This document shows positions 1 to 9,620 of a stretch of 64,000 bases of DNA, piece after piece. The first letter of the stretch is position 1. Every line of letters begins with the position of its first letter. The DNA is taken from assembly GCA_019638385.1 (NCBI GenBank), contig JAHBTW010000003.1, positions 310,001-374,000 of the forward strand, in the 5' to 3' direction. The notes beneath the pieces were generated by a model that ran no database searches, was not told the origin of the DNA, and saw only the letters and a list, made by a program, of their open reading frames with translations. The stretch comes from Saprospiraceae bacterium (GTDB lineage: Bacteria; Bacteroidota; Bacteroidia; Chitinophagales; Saprospiraceae). The position numbers and the translations under genes were made by a program.

Positions 1-1
1 T

Positions 2-793
2 TCTTTTGTCGGTTCCACCAAAGTGGCCAAAATCGTATATCGCAGAAGCACCGATCGGCTCAAGCGCTGCCTCGCACTCGGCGGCGCAAAGAATCACCTC
101 ATTGTGCTACCCGATGCCAACCCGGACATTTCGGCGGCCAACATCGCGGCGTCTATGGCGGGCTGTGCCGGTCAGCGCTGCATGGCTGCATCGGCTATGC
201 TGGCCGTGGGAAAAACCGACCACATCATCGCGCAGATTTGCGACGAGGCCCGCAAAATCGTGCCGGGGAAAAACCTCGGCGCCGTTATTTCCAAAGAAGC
301 CAAAGCGCGCATAGAGCGCTACATTGCCGAAGCAGAAGCCGCAGGCGCCCGCGTGTTGGTAGATGGCCGAAATGCCGTGGTGCCGGGCAGCGAAAACGGC
401 TACTACGTCGGTCCGACCGTGATAGATAATGTGACGCCCGACATGGCCATTGCCCGCGAAGAGGTATTCGGCCCGGTGTTGGCCATCCTTCGCACCGACA
501 ACATAGACCAGGCCATTGCCATCGAAAACAATTCGTCTTACGGCAATGCTTCTTCCGTGTTTACCCAAAGCGGCGGCCTGGCCAACTACGTCATTGAGCG
601 GGTCAGTGCCGGTATGGTAGGCGTCAATGTGGGCGTACCGGTGCCGCGCGAACCGTTTTCCTTCGGCGGTTGGAACGAATCCCGTTTCGGCGTGGGCGAC
701 ATCACCGGCAAAAGTTCTATCCACTTCTGGACAAAACTCAAAAAAACCACTACCAAATGGGACCCGGAGGCCTGGAAAGACTGGGCCAGTTGA
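2..793 (+). CDS. mmsA: CoA-acylating methylmalonate-semialdehyde dehydrogenase, 3' part
   Basis: The reading frame is already open at base 2, with residues matching the family (SFVGSTKVAK), so the gene starts before the window; 263 residues are visible, roughly the C-terminal half of a ~490-aa enzyme. The family converts malonate or methylmalonate semialdehyde to acetyl- or propionyl-CoA with NAD+, in valine, thymine or inositol breakdown in the cytosol. The family signature ALGGAKNH is followed by the active-site region GCAGQRCMAAS, whose Cys codon is at 179-181. The EEVFGPVL and PFSFGGWNESRFG motifs of the aldehyde dehydrogenase fold follow. A GTG at 23 is internal, not a start. The next gene begins 60 bp downstream on the same strand and is unrelated. 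Confidence 0.93.
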   Translation, partial: SFVGSTKVAKIVYRRSTDRLKRCLALGGAKNHLIVLPDANPDISAANIAASMAGCAGQRCMAASAMLAVGKTDHIIAQICDEARKIVPGKNLGAVISKEAKARIERYIAEAEAAGARVLVDGRNAVVPGSENGYYVGPTVIDNVTPDMAIAREEVFGPVLAILRTDNIDQAIAIENNSSYGNASSVFTQSGGLANYVIERVSAGMVGVNVGVPVPREPFSFGGWNESRFGVGDITGKSSIHFWTKLKKTTTKWDPEAWKDWAS

Positions 794-853
794 TACCCTC
801 TCTGCCAATGAAAACAACTTCCACTTGTTTCAACTCACTGACATCCAATATGA

Positions 854-3800
854 ATGACACTTTTACCTTTCGCTTTCATCCTTTTGTCCAAATTGGCCGG
901 CAATGCCGGCGCCAACGGTCATAATCCTGCCGCGCTGCCCAATTGTACGTTCACCGTATCCGCCGGGCCGGACATCACAATATGCTCGCCGGGGCAAACC
1001 GTGAGCCTCAACGGCGTAGTGAACGGCCCTTACCTCGGCGCGATGTGGAGTCCGACCACCGGGTTGAGCAATCCGAACAGCCCGGGAACCACCGCCACCG
1101 TAAATCAGACCACAACCTATACCCTTATGGTAACCGGCCTCGGAACGAGCAATCTCATCGTCAACGGCAATTTCAATGCCGGCCTTTTTGGATTCACCAG
1201 TGATTATGTGCCCGGCACAGGCGGCGCGTTCGGATTGCTGTCGAATGAGGGCACTTTTGCCGTAGCGACCAACGCCAATCTCACCCACACGAACTTTGCC
1301 AATTGCCCCGACCATACCGGCGGTGGCAGTATGTTGGTAGTAAACGGCGCCGGTACGCCCAACCAAGACGTATGGTGCCAAACGGTGATGGTTGATCCCG
1401 GTACTACCTACGCCTTCAGTGCCTGGGGCGCTTCGGTCGTATCGGCATCGCCGGCCATTTTACAAATTTCCATCAACGGTATTCTTCTGGGCGCTCCATT
1501 TACATTGCCTGGCGCTACCTGTCAGTGGACTCAGTTTTTCCAAACCTGGAACTCCGGCGGGGCCACTTCGGCACAAATTTGTATCGTCAATCAAAATACC
1601 CAACCCAGTGGCAATGACTTCGTATTAGATGACCTTGAGTTCGGGCCGGTATGTACTGATATGGCAGAAGTTACCGTCACCGTAGTGAGCGTCAATGCCT
1701 CCTGGACGCCGCCGCAAAACCTTTGTCTCTTTTCTCCTCCTTTTGACTTGAACGGACAGTTAAGCCCGATTGCTACTCCTGGCGGGCAATGGACCATCAA
1801 CGGGCAGCCGGGCTCGTTTTTCAATCCAGGCGCATTGGGGCCGGGCACGCACAGCGTAAGCTACGTCGTAGGCGCGCCGCCCTGTACTCAAACCAATACC
1901 CAGCAAATTGTTATCAACCCCATTCCGTCGGCCAATTGGCTGCTTCCGGTGGGTTTGTGTGTGAATTCGGCTCCTTTTTCGCTCAATGCGCAATTGCTGC
2001 CCGGCACGCCCACCAACGGCGTATGGTTGATAAACGGCATGCCCGGAGCGATTTTCAATCCGGCGCTGCTCGGAGCGGGCGTACACACGGTCACTTATAC
2101 CGTAGGGGTGCCGCCCTGCACCAATACCGTCACCCAATTCATTGATGTAGAACCGCTTCCGGTCGTCAACTGGACGGCTCCGCCACCGTTGTGCCTTACC
2201 ACGGCTGCTTTTGCGCTCAATTCCCTGCTTGATCCCGGGAGTACGCAGGGCGGGGTTTGGCGCATCAACGGCGCTGTTTCATCGGTGTTCAACCCCGCTG
2301 TTTGGGGGCCGGGTACCTACAACGTGAGTTATACGGCGGGCATACCGCCGTGCACTGCCGTACTCAGTCAGCCCATTACGGTGCAACCATTGCCGGTAAC
2401 GGCGTGGAACGGCCCGGATACGCTTTGCCAAAGCAACCCCGCCGAAGTGCTCGATACCTGGTTGTTGCCCGGCTCGGCGCCGGGCGGCGCTTGGACGATC
2501 AACGGACAGCCGGCCACCCAACTGAATCCGGCCGATTTGCCGGCAGGCGTCCACAACATCGTTTATACGGCCGGCCCTGTCGGATGCCAGAACTCCACGC
2601 CGGGTAGTATTTTAATACAAGCGCCGCCGCAGATATCCCTTGCCGTGTCGCAAGATTCAATATGCAGCGGAGATACGGTTTCGTTGAGCTATTCCGGGGT
2701 CGCGTCTGCACAGGCGGTATGGATGTGGTCGGCGCCGGGGCATACATTGTCAGGGCAGGGGCCGCACAATTTGAGTTGGAATACAGCCGGGTCCTACCTC
2801 ATCGCGCTTAGCGTTACCGACGGTATTTGCACGGCCGGGCCGGTAGAGGTGGCAGTGTTGGTAGAAGCGCCTTTAACGCCGCCCGTTCCCTTCTGCGCCG
2901 TGGTCACCGGCAGCGAAATTGAAATGCAGTGGCCCGCAGTGACCGGCGCCGACAGCATTGCGGTACACGTCCTGACCGGCCAAACGCCCACAGCAATGAC
3001 AGACACCTCGGTGCTGTTTCAAGGCTTGCCGCCGGAAACGACCGTGCAGGTGGTGTTGCAGGCCATCAGTTTCGGCCCCTGCCCCGATGTATGGAGCGAT
3101 ACCCTATCCTGCACCACCTTTATTTGTAATGTGTTGCCGGTAGACATCTCCCCTGTGGATACGATATGTCTGTTCCCGGCAAGTCCGGTGGAACCCTTGC
3201 AGGTAGTGGTGAATGACCCTTCCGGCATGGGGATCGGCGCCTGGAGCGGGCCGGGTATTACCAATACCGTCACCGGGATTTTCAGTCCGACGACAGCAGG
3301 GCCGGGCGTACATACCATTGTTTATCAATACAATCTGGATAATTGCATCAGCTCTGATACGATCCAAATTGTGGTAATCAATCGGCCGGTGGCCGCATTC
3401 GATACCGAATCGCCTATATGCGTTACGGATACTTCATTGGTAACCTTCACCGGTATGGCCGGGCCGGGCGCGATTTTCACCTGGGATTTTCAGGACGGGG
3501 TCATTCTGTCCGGTTCAGGAGCAGGCCCTTACAGCCTTACCTGGCCGTCTGCAGGGGTGCGGCTCATTTCGCTCAACATAACGGAAGACGGCTGCGCCTC
3601 TCTGCCGTTTCTCAATGCAGTAGTGGTTACGCCGGAGGTGGGCATCCCCGAAATTTTTTGTAGTGCCGACCTCACTGAAGTAGAATTTTTTTGGAACAGC
3701 CTTCCGCCGGGTTTCAATACCGTAGTATATGTAGAACAAGGGCCTTTCGGCATGATCACCTCCGATACGAGCTTTCTCATAGCAGGGCTTACGCCCGGAG

Positions 3801-6800
3801 AAGCGGTGCGCATTCGCGTACAGGTGGACTCACAGAGCGTGTGTCCCGGTATTGAAATTCTGGTGGATTGCAGCGCCCTGTTGTGCCCCACTTATTCGCT
3901 CTCCATTGACCCGCCGACGGATACGATATGTCTTCCCGCCGCTCCGATTACCCTGACGGCTCAACTCGCCGGCGCAGGCACTTCGGGCAGTTTAATTTGG
4001 TCGGGGCCGGGCGTCAGCGACGGGCAGGCGGGCATCTGGGAGCCCGATGAGAGCATGGCCGGAACACTTGTGCCCATCATCGCTACTTACACCGTAGGCA
4101 GTTGCACCATAGCCGATACGATATACATTCCCGTATTCAATACTCCGGCGGCTGCCTTTTCGGCCACGACGCCGGTTTGCCAAACCGATCCGGTACTCGT
4201 GCAGTACGAAGGCACGGGCGGCGGCAACGCCGTTTTTGAGTGGGCCTTTTCAGGCAATCCGCAGATCACGGGCGCCGGCGCAGGGCCGTACGAGTTGCGT
4301 TGGGACGAGCCGGGGACTTACTTGCTTGAATTGTCGGTGGAGGAAAACGGTTGCCGGAGCGCGCCTTTTTCCGTGGAGGTGCAAACAGACACGGCGCTGT
4401 CGCTACCGGAAATTATTTGCGAAAGCAGCTATACCACCGTGAATTTTAATTGGAATTCCATACCCGGCGCATCCGCTTATACCGTTGTCATTCTCAGTGG
4501 GCAAAGCGCCGCCGGAAGTAGCGATACGAGTATTTTAATTGAAAATCTGATGCCCGGCGATGCCGTAACCATACAAGTGACAGCGCTGAGCGCCGGGGTG
4601 TGCCCCGACACGGAAACAACCATCACCTGCAATGCGCTCACCTGCGCGGATATACTCGTGCAAATTGCGCCCGTGGGGCCGGTTTGCTTCGACGGCACAC
4701 CGGAAACCGTTCAACTCAGCGCTACGCTCAGCGGCGACCCCGGAACCGGCAGCTTAGTATGGAGCGGGCCGGGCATTGTGGATGCACAGGCCGGACTTTG
4801 GCAAACAGATGCCGGGATGGTCGGACAAACCGTGGCGCTCATTGCCACCTATACCGATCAGGTGTGCTCTTCTGCGGATACGGTACTCATTGATGTGTTC
4901 TTGCAACCGGATGCCGCCTTCACCGCAGATAGCCCGATTTGTATAGCCGATGCCACCGACGTAACGTACACGGGAAATGCCCCTGCGGCAGCTACTTACA
5001 CCTGGGATTTTGCCGGTGGCAATGCGCTGCCCGGCCTCGGACAAGGGCCGCACAGCGTTGCCTTCCCGCAGCCGGGGACCTATACGATCGGCCTCGCGGT
5101 GGAGGAAAACGGCTGCAGCAGTCTGCCCGTCACGGTTGATGTGGTGGTGGAGCCGCTCCTCGAAGTGCCGGTTATACAGTGTGAAGCCACCTACACCTCC
5201 GTGCTTTTCTTTTGGTCGCCGGGAGCGAATGTGGCGCAATATGTGCCGCAATCGCTGAGCGGACAAGTTGCAACGGCGATGACGGATACGAGCATCATTT
5301 TCAGCGGTTTGCAACCGGGCGAAGCGGTTTCCATTTCACTCAGCGCCGTCAGCGGCAATTCCTGTCCCGGCCTTACGGCCAATGCCGATTGTGCAGCCCT
5401 GCCCTGCCCCAATGTGAGCCTTTCCATTCCACCCATCCCGCAGGTGTGTTGGGACGGGCAGGCGGACACCCTGCAATTGAATGTGCAAGTGACGGGAGGA
5501 CCGCCCTCCGGGGTGCTGCATTGGGAAGGCGACGGCATCATAGATTCCGAAAACGGAATATGGGTGAGCCGCGCCGATATGACGGGGCAGAGCATTCCCG
5601 TGCGCGCCGTTTTTACAGAGGATGTTTGTATATATTCCGACAGCACAAGCATTGCGGTATTTGCCGTGCCCACTGCCGATTTTGTAATGGATACGGTGAT
5701 ATGTGTTGCCGATGCCGCTACGGCGCAATATGCGGGCAATGCCGGCAGCGCGGCGGTATTGAATTGGAATTTTGGCGGAGCGGTCGCTGTGCCGGGTTCG
5801 GGCAGCGGGCCGCAGGCGCTTACTTTTCCGGCGGCAGGTAGCTATACAGTTACTTTGTCGGTAGAGGAGAACGGTTGTGTGTCGGAACCGGCATCGCGTG
5901 CCGTCACCGTTGAACCGTTGCTGAATGTACCCCTGCCGGTGTGTACGAGCGATTATACTTCGGTGAGCTTTTCCTGGCCGGCGGTACCCGGTTCAAGTGC
6001 TTACGATGTTCAACTTCCGGCAGGCATGACGCCGGTATGGACCTCTGATACCAGCCTGACCGTTTCGGGGCTTGTACCCTCCACGCCGGTGAGCGCGGTG
6101 GTGACGGCCGTGAGCGCCGGGGCTTGTCCCAATACATCTGCTGTTATAGTCTGCGAAACATTGGCCTGCCCTGCGGTGAGTTTTACCATTCAAGGTCCGC
6201 CGGTGATTTGTGCCGGCGATTCGGCTACGTTGCTTTTCACCATCACCGGCCCGGCGGATACGAGGCTCAATATCAGCCTCAGCGACGGCGTACAACAATG
6301 GATTTTCAACAATATAGCAAATGGAACGCAGGCGAGGATATTGCCTTTACAAACCGGGATGTTTACCATCCAATCGGCTGACAATGTGTTGCTTCCATTC
6401 TGCCCGCTGAGTTTGCCGCAGCCGTTTACCATCACAGTGGAGCGGCAGCCTGTGGCGGGCAACTGGGCCGTTCCGGCATCGGCATGCGCTTTCGCGGATA
6501 CGCTGTTGTCGTTGGGCAATTTGCTCAGCGGGGCCGATGCGGGCGGCGTATGGTCGGTCGTGCCGGGTAGCGGCGTTCCTTTTCCCGGCAGTTTCCAACC
6601 GGCAGCCGGCACGTTCAACCCCCGCCAAAACAATGCCGGCCTGTTCCGCTTTTTGTATAGTCTGCCCGCAGGGGCTGCCTGCCCCGGCGATACGACCGCA
6701 GTGGAGGTACTGATACAACCTTTACCCCCTGCCAACGCCGGTCCTGATCGAAGCATTGACTGCGTCAATACGATGGTGAGCATCGGCGCAGGCGGCAGCG

Positions 6801-7750
6801 TGGGCCTTCTGTACCGCTGGACGGTCGTTTCCGGCGGCAGTCTCGTGGACGACGATCTTCCCATCGTGGAGACCACGGCGCCGGGCGTTTACCGATTGGA
6901 GGTGACAAACCCCGTTACTGGTTGCCGGGCCGTTGACGAGGTGACGGTCATCTCGGAGGTGTCCGTTCTGATGCCCTTTGCAAGCGAGACGCAGATCAGT
7001 TGTTTCGGCGCCGATGACGGGCTGATTCGCATAGATTCCATTGCCGGCGGCACGCCGCCCTTGCTCTATTCGTTGAACGGCGGCGCATTCGGAACGCAGG
7101 TGCAGTTCCCCAATCTGGGACCGGGCGTTTATAATTTGCTCATTCGCGATGCGGCCGGTTGTGAGGAAGAACTGCGCTTTGAAATGCAACAACCCGTTGA
7201 TGTAGAGGTTGTTATCAATCCATTGGGCTTGTCTTCCGACAATACGCTGATTCGGCTGGGCGATTCGCTTTGGTTGGAATTGCTCGTCAATCTCCCGCCC
7301 GATGAGATCGGCTCTATTCGTTGGTCGCCGGCATTGTGCGAAGGCTGCACGGAACTTCGATTGGCGCCCACGCATACGGCCACCTATGCCGTGACGGTGA
7401 CCAATCTCAACGGATGCAGCGCTACTGCCGAGCTGACCGTGGCGGTGGATCGCCGGCCGGATGTGTTTGTACCCAATGCGTTTTCGCCCAACAATGACGG
7501 GACCAATGATATACTGCTCGTATTTGCCGGAAGGCAGATAGCGGCCGTACGCTCTTTCCTCATTTTTGATCGCTGGGGCGAGGCGGTTTTTGAAGCGTAC
7601 AATTTCCCGCCGAACAACCCGGCTTACGGTTGGAACGGCTACCATAGGGGTAAGTTGTTGTCGCCGGCAGTGTTTGTGTTTTATGCAGAAGTGGAGATGA
7701 TTGATGGAACATTGCACCTTATAAAAGGGGATGTCACCTTATTGAGATAG
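854..7750 (+). CDS. Giant PKD/FN3-repeat surface protein, T9SS type B sorting domain
   Basis: A 2298-residue predicted exported protein. The N-terminus (LLPFAFILLSKLAG) is a hydrophobic but uncharged signal-like segment; an in-frame stop lies just upstream (851-853), so ATG 854 is the earliest start in this frame. Order seen: a PKD-like domain; a jelly-roll-like region (about residues 95-275, starting NLIVNGNF); four ~78-aa repeats each with a GxWxING and GPGxHxVxYxxGxPPC pattern (about nt 1700-2600); then about five large units combining PKD (FxWDFxxG..GPYSL), FN3-like (FxWxxxPGA) and Ig-like (LxWSGPGI) domains; one SprB-type repeat (ISCFGADDGLIRI); and a C-terminal gliding-motility type B sorting domain (VPNAFSPNNDG...FDRWGEAVFE). 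Such proteins are exported by T9SS and held on the cell surface, usually as adhesins. No ligand can be inferred. Confidence 0.9.
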   Translation: MTLLPFAFILLSKLAGNAGANGHNPAALPNCTFTVSAGPDITICSPGQTVSLNGVVNGPYLGAMWSPTTGLSNPNSPGTTATVNQTTTYTLMVTGLGTSNLIVNGNFNAGLFGFTSDYVPGTGGAFGLLSNEGTFAVATNANLTHTNFANCPDHTGGGSMLVVNGAGTPNQDVWCQTVMVDPGTTYAFSAWGASVVSASPAILQISINGILLGAPFTLPGATCQWTQFFQTWNSGGATSAQICIVNQNTQPSGNDFVLDDLEFGPVCTDMAEVTVTVVSVNASWTPPQNLCLFSPPFDLNGQLSPIATPGGQWTINGQPGSFFNPGALGPGTHSVSYVVGAPPCTQTNTQQIVINPIPSANWLLPVGLCVNSAPFSLNAQLLPGTPTNGVWLINGMPGAIFNPALLGAGVHTVTYTVGVPPCTNTVTQFIDVEPLPVVNWTAPPPLCLTTAAFALNSLLDPGSTQGGVWRINGAVSSVFNPAVWGPGTYNVSYTAGIPPCTAVLSQPITVQPLPVTAWNGPDTLCQSNPAEVLDTWLLPGSAPGGAWTINGQPATQLNPADLPAGVHNIVYTAGPVGCQNSTPGSILIQAPPQISLAVSQDSICSGDTVSLSYSGVASAQAVWMWSAPGHTLSGQGPHNLSWNTAGSYLIALSVTDGICTAGPVEVAVLVEAPLTPPVPFCAVVTGSEIEMQWPAVTGADSIAVHVLTGQTPTAMTDTSVLFQGLPPETTVQVVLQAISFGPCPDVWSDTLSCTTFICNVLPVDISPVDTICLFPASPVEPLQVVVNDPSGMGIGAWSGPGITNTVTGIFSPTTAGPGVHTIVYQYNLDNCISSDTIQIVVINRPVAAFDTESPICVTDTSLVTFTGMAGPGAIFTWDFQDGVILSGSGAGPYSLTWPSAGVRLISLNITEDGCASLPFLNAVVVTPEVGIPEIFCSADLTEVEFFWNSLPPGFNTVVYVEQGPFGMITSDTSFLIAGLTPGEAVRIRVQVDSQSVCPGIEILVDCSALLCPTYSLSIDPPTDTICLPAAPITLTAQLAGAGTSGSLIWSGPGVSDGQAGIWEPDESMAGTLVPIIATYTVGSCTIADTIYIPVFNTPAAAFSATTPVCQTDPVLVQYEGTGGGNAVFEWAFSGNPQITGAGAGPYELRWDEPGTYLLELSVEENGCRSAPFSVEVQTDTALSLPEIICESSYTTVNFNWNSIPGASAYTVVILSGQSAAGSSDTSILIENLMPGDAVTIQVTALSAGVCPDTETTITCNALTCADILVQIAPVGPVCFDGTPETVQLSATLSGDPGTGSLVWSGPGIVDAQAGLWQTDAGMVGQTVALIATYTDQVCSSADTVLIDVFLQPDAAFTADSPICIADATDVTYTGNAPAAATYTWDFAGGNALPGLGQGPHSVAFPQPGTYTIGLAVEENGCSSLPVTVDVVVEPLLEVPVIQCEATYTSVLFFWSPGANVAQYVPQSLSGQVATAMTDTSIIFSGLQPGEAVSISLSAVSGNSCPGLTANADCAALPCPNVSLSIPPIPQVCWDGQADTLQLNVQVTGGPPSGVLHWEGDGIIDSENGIWVSRADMTGQSIPVRAVFTEDVCIYSDSTSIAVFAVPTADFVMDTVICVADAATAQYAGNAGSAAVLNWNFGGAVAVPGSGSGPQALTFPAAGSYTVTLSVEENGCVSEPASRAVTVEPLLNVPLPVCTSDYTSVSFSWPAVPGSSAYDVQLPAGMTPVWTSDTSLTVSGLVPSTPVSAVVTAVSAGACPNTSAVIVCETLACPAVSFTIQGPPVICAGDSATLLFTITGPADTRLNISLSDGVQQWIFNNIANGTQARILPLQTGMFTIQSADNVLLPFCPLSLPQPFTITVERQPVAGNWAVPASACAFADTLLSLGNLLSGADAGGVWSVVPGSGVPFPGSFQPAAGTFNPRQNNAGLFRFLYSLPAGAACPGDTTAVEVLIQPLPPANAGPDRSIDCVNTMVSIGAGGSVGLLYRWTVVSGGSLVDDDLPIVETTAPGVYRLEVTNPVTGCRAVDEVTVISEVSVLMPFASETQISCFGADDGLIRIDSIAGGTPPLLYSLNGGAFGTQVQFPNLGPGVYNLLIRDAAGCEEELRFEMQQPVDVEVVINPLGLSSDNTLIRLGDSLWLELLVNLPPDEIGSIRWSPALCEGCTELRLAPTHTATYAVTVTNLNGCSATAELTVAVDRRPDVFVPNAFSPNNDGTNDILLVFAGRQIAAVRSFLIFDRWGEAVFEAYNFPPNNPAYGWNGYHRGKLLSPAVFVFYAEVEMIDGTLHLIKGDVTLLR

Positions 7751-7765
7751 AAAAACTGAGTGGAA

Positions 7766-8461
7766 ATGAACGTACCGGAGCCGCCGCCGTTGCCGCGACT
7801 ATCTTTTCGCAAAATTGCAGAAGATGTGCTGGAAGTTGTCAATCTGGAGAAGGGGATTCCCTATACCTTCAAGCGGCTCATCGCCGATCCGGGGGGTGCT
7901 ATTCAGGAATATTTGTTTGAAAACAGGCAGCGCATGGCCAAGCCATTTCCGCTTCTGGTGTTGTTGGTGGCCGTTGCAGCGTATATGTCATATCGGTTTT
8001 TAAAGATCAACGAAGGAGGTGTGGACCTTTTTACCAATTCGCAGGATGCAAAGGAAATCCCGCCCATGATTTTAAAAACATTGACCTTGTATCTCCGGGC
8101 GGTTACCCAATATTTCAATCTGGTTTACATGAGTTCCATACCGCTGCTGGCATTGGGGACTTATTTATTGTTCCGGAATTTTCGGCTGAATTATGTAGAG
8201 CATTTAGTGATGAATACTTACCTGTTTTGCGTGCAAACGCTCATTTTTATTTTGTTTGTGCCCATCGTTCCGTTCTTTCCCTTGATAGCCATTTTAATGG
8301 GGCTGCTCACTTATTTTTATTTGGCGTATGCCCTCAAGAAGATATTTCGCACCAAATGGGGCGAGGCCATCGGAAAAACCATCGCACTTTATTTCATATT
8401 GCAAACAACCCAAACCTTCCTGCTGGGATTGGTGCTGGTAGTGGTGCTCATTTTCGGATAA
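7766..8461 (+). CDS. DUF3667-family membrane protein
   Basis: 231 residues. I chose ATG 7766 over an in-frame GTG at 7760, as ATG is far commoner in Bacteroidota. The N-terminal part has the DUF3667 signature: KGIPYTFKRLIADPGGAIQEYLFENRQRMAKPFP, that is Tfk.L..dP...i.eYl..nR....kP. About five hydrophobic segments follow (residues ~68-85, 120-140, 150-172, 175-195 and 210-231), so it is a polytopic inner-membrane protein. The zinc-ribbon often found at the N-terminus of this family is absent, so this is a short form. It starts 15 bp after the preceding adhesin gene and may be co-transcribed with it. Function of the family is unknown to me. Confidence 0.72.
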   Translation: MNVPEPPPLPRLSFRKIAEDVLEVVNLEKGIPYTFKRLIADPGGAIQEYLFENRQRMAKPFPLLVLLVAVAAYMSYRFLKINEGGVDLFTNSQDAKEIPPMILKTLTLYLRAVTQYFNLVYMSSIPLLALGTYLLFRNFRLNYVEHLVMNTYLFCVQTLIFILFVPIVPFFPLIAILMGLLTYFYLAYALKKIFRTKWGEAIGKTIALYFILQTTQTFLLGLVLVVVLIFG

Positions 8462-8491
8462 GGGTTATTTTTACCATTCAAACAGAAAACC

Positions 8492-9076
8492 ATGAAATTC
8501 AACCTCGACATTGCCGTGCCCAGCAAACCGGAGTGGGTAGCCGCTGTGATGAACGACTTCAACGCTTTTTTGCAAGACCACGCCGACTGCGAGCGCAAGG
8601 CATCGGCTACCGCCATGAGCTTAGTAGCCAAATATCCCGACCGCCCGGAAATCATTCCGGAACTGATTGAAACCGCCATCGAAGAACTCGATCATTTTCG
8701 CTTAGTGTATGACATTATGCAAAGTCGGGGTATCGGTTTGTTGCACTCCATTCCGGAAGACCCGTACATAAAGTCGCTGCTGAAAATCATGCACAACGGC
8801 ATTCAGGAGCGCTTTTTGGACCGGCTGCTGATTGCTTCGGTGGTGGAAACGCGCGGCGCCGAGCGTTTTCGGTTGGTGGCCGAAGCACAGGAGGACGAAG
8901 CTATGCGCAAGTTTTACAAAATGCTATGGGCCTCCGAGGCCAAACACGGCAACATCTATGTGAAAATGGCGCTGAACTATTTCGCTGAAAAAATGGTGTA
9001 TGACCGCCTGCAATGGTGGGTGGAGCAGGAAGGGCGAATTATTGGCGGCTTAGAGATACGGCCGGCGCTGCATTGA
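8492..9076 (+). CDS. miaE: tRNA-(ms2io6A)-hydroxylase MiaE
   Basis: 194 residues, the normal size for the family. MiaE is a non-haem diiron monooxygenase that hydroxylates the isopentenyl group of 2-methylthio-N6-isopentenyladenosine at position 37 of tRNAs. The ferritin-like helices carry the expected iron ligands: Glu in DHADCERKASATAMSLV, the ExxH-type pair in AIEELDHF, and the second half Glu in VVETRGAERFRL, followed by ASEAKHGNIY supplying another Glu and His. It lies 30 bp after the DUF3667 gene on the same strand. Start ATG 8492 gives a typical MKFNLD N-terminus. Housekeeping gene with no visible oddity. Confidence 0.9.
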   Translation: MKFNLDIAVPSKPEWVAAVMNDFNAFLQDHADCERKASATAMSLVAKYPDRPEIIPELIETAIEELDHFRLVYDIMQSRGIGLLHSIPEDPYIKSLLKIMHNGIQERFLDRLLIASVVETRGAERFRLVAEAQEDEAMRKFYKMLWASEAKHGNIYVKMALNYFAEKMVYDRLQWWVEQEGRIIGGLEIRPALH

Positions 9077-9173
9077 GTGGCGCGTTGTTGATAAAAATCA
9101 TTGCAAAAAGCGGGTTAAAACCATATCATTGAGTTGCTGTGAAGATTCCGGCAATAATCAAAACCCGTTACAG

Positions 9174-9620
9174 ATGAAACCGCGCACTAACCATCCGACA
9201 AGGCTGTGGGGAAGCGCATGGAGTTTCCCGGTCTTTGTCATCCTGCTTTTCGGAAGCATGGCTTTTATCCCTGCTACCAATCGTTTCGTTGAGGAACGCG
9301 AACTGCAAACCGCATTCGAATTGGTCTGTTTGGAAAGGGCTTCCATTGATTTTACGGTAGAAGAAGAAGGCGTCATTTTCGCTACGGCCGAATGGACGCC
9401 GCAGGGGACGCCTGCCGCACTCATTCTTTACGGTCCCGGCCAAATGAACTACTATGAGCGCAAAGAGGGCAAGGGGCCGCTGAAAGTAGAGTTCACCGTC
9501 ACAACACGGCACTTGGCTCGCGGTACGGATTGGAGCATCGCAATGCTCAATCAAAAAGAAGAAAAGATCAGCGGTATGCTGACGGTGCGCTTTCCGGGGA
9601 AGGATCCTAAGGCTTTTTAA
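9174..9620 (+). CDS. Small hypothetical protein with N-terminal membrane anchor
   Basis: 148 residues from ATG 9174; an upstream in-frame TTG at 9129 is less likely because it adds a Cys-rich, polar extension before the hydrophobic segment. Residues ~12-32 (WSFPVFVILLFGSMAFIPA) form a signal peptide or anchor, so the rest is predicted to be outside the cytosol. The remainder is a small, probably beta-rich domain with no family I recognise. Its 3' end overlaps the 3' end of the convergent hydroxylase gene by 14 bp (9607-9620). Confidence 0.6.
   Translation: MKPRTNHPTRLWGSAWSFPVFVILLFGSMAFIPATNRFVEERELQTAFELVCLERASIDFTVEEEGVIFATAEWTPQGTPAALILYGPGQMNYYERKEGKGPLKVEFTVTTRHLARGTDWSIAMLNQKEEKISGMLTVRFPGKDPKAF

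Noticed and set aside
2311..2318. Other GGTACC strings (for example near 2311, 5986, 44895, 49070, 55864, 58511)
   Set aside because: All lie inside coding sequence, and none has the full GGGTACCG followed by CTAC at 14 nt.
6722..7717. 331-codon minus-strand frame opposite the first giant protein's C-terminus
   Set aside because: The plus strand encodes a recognisable SprB repeat and sorting domain in this stretch; the antisense product has no features.
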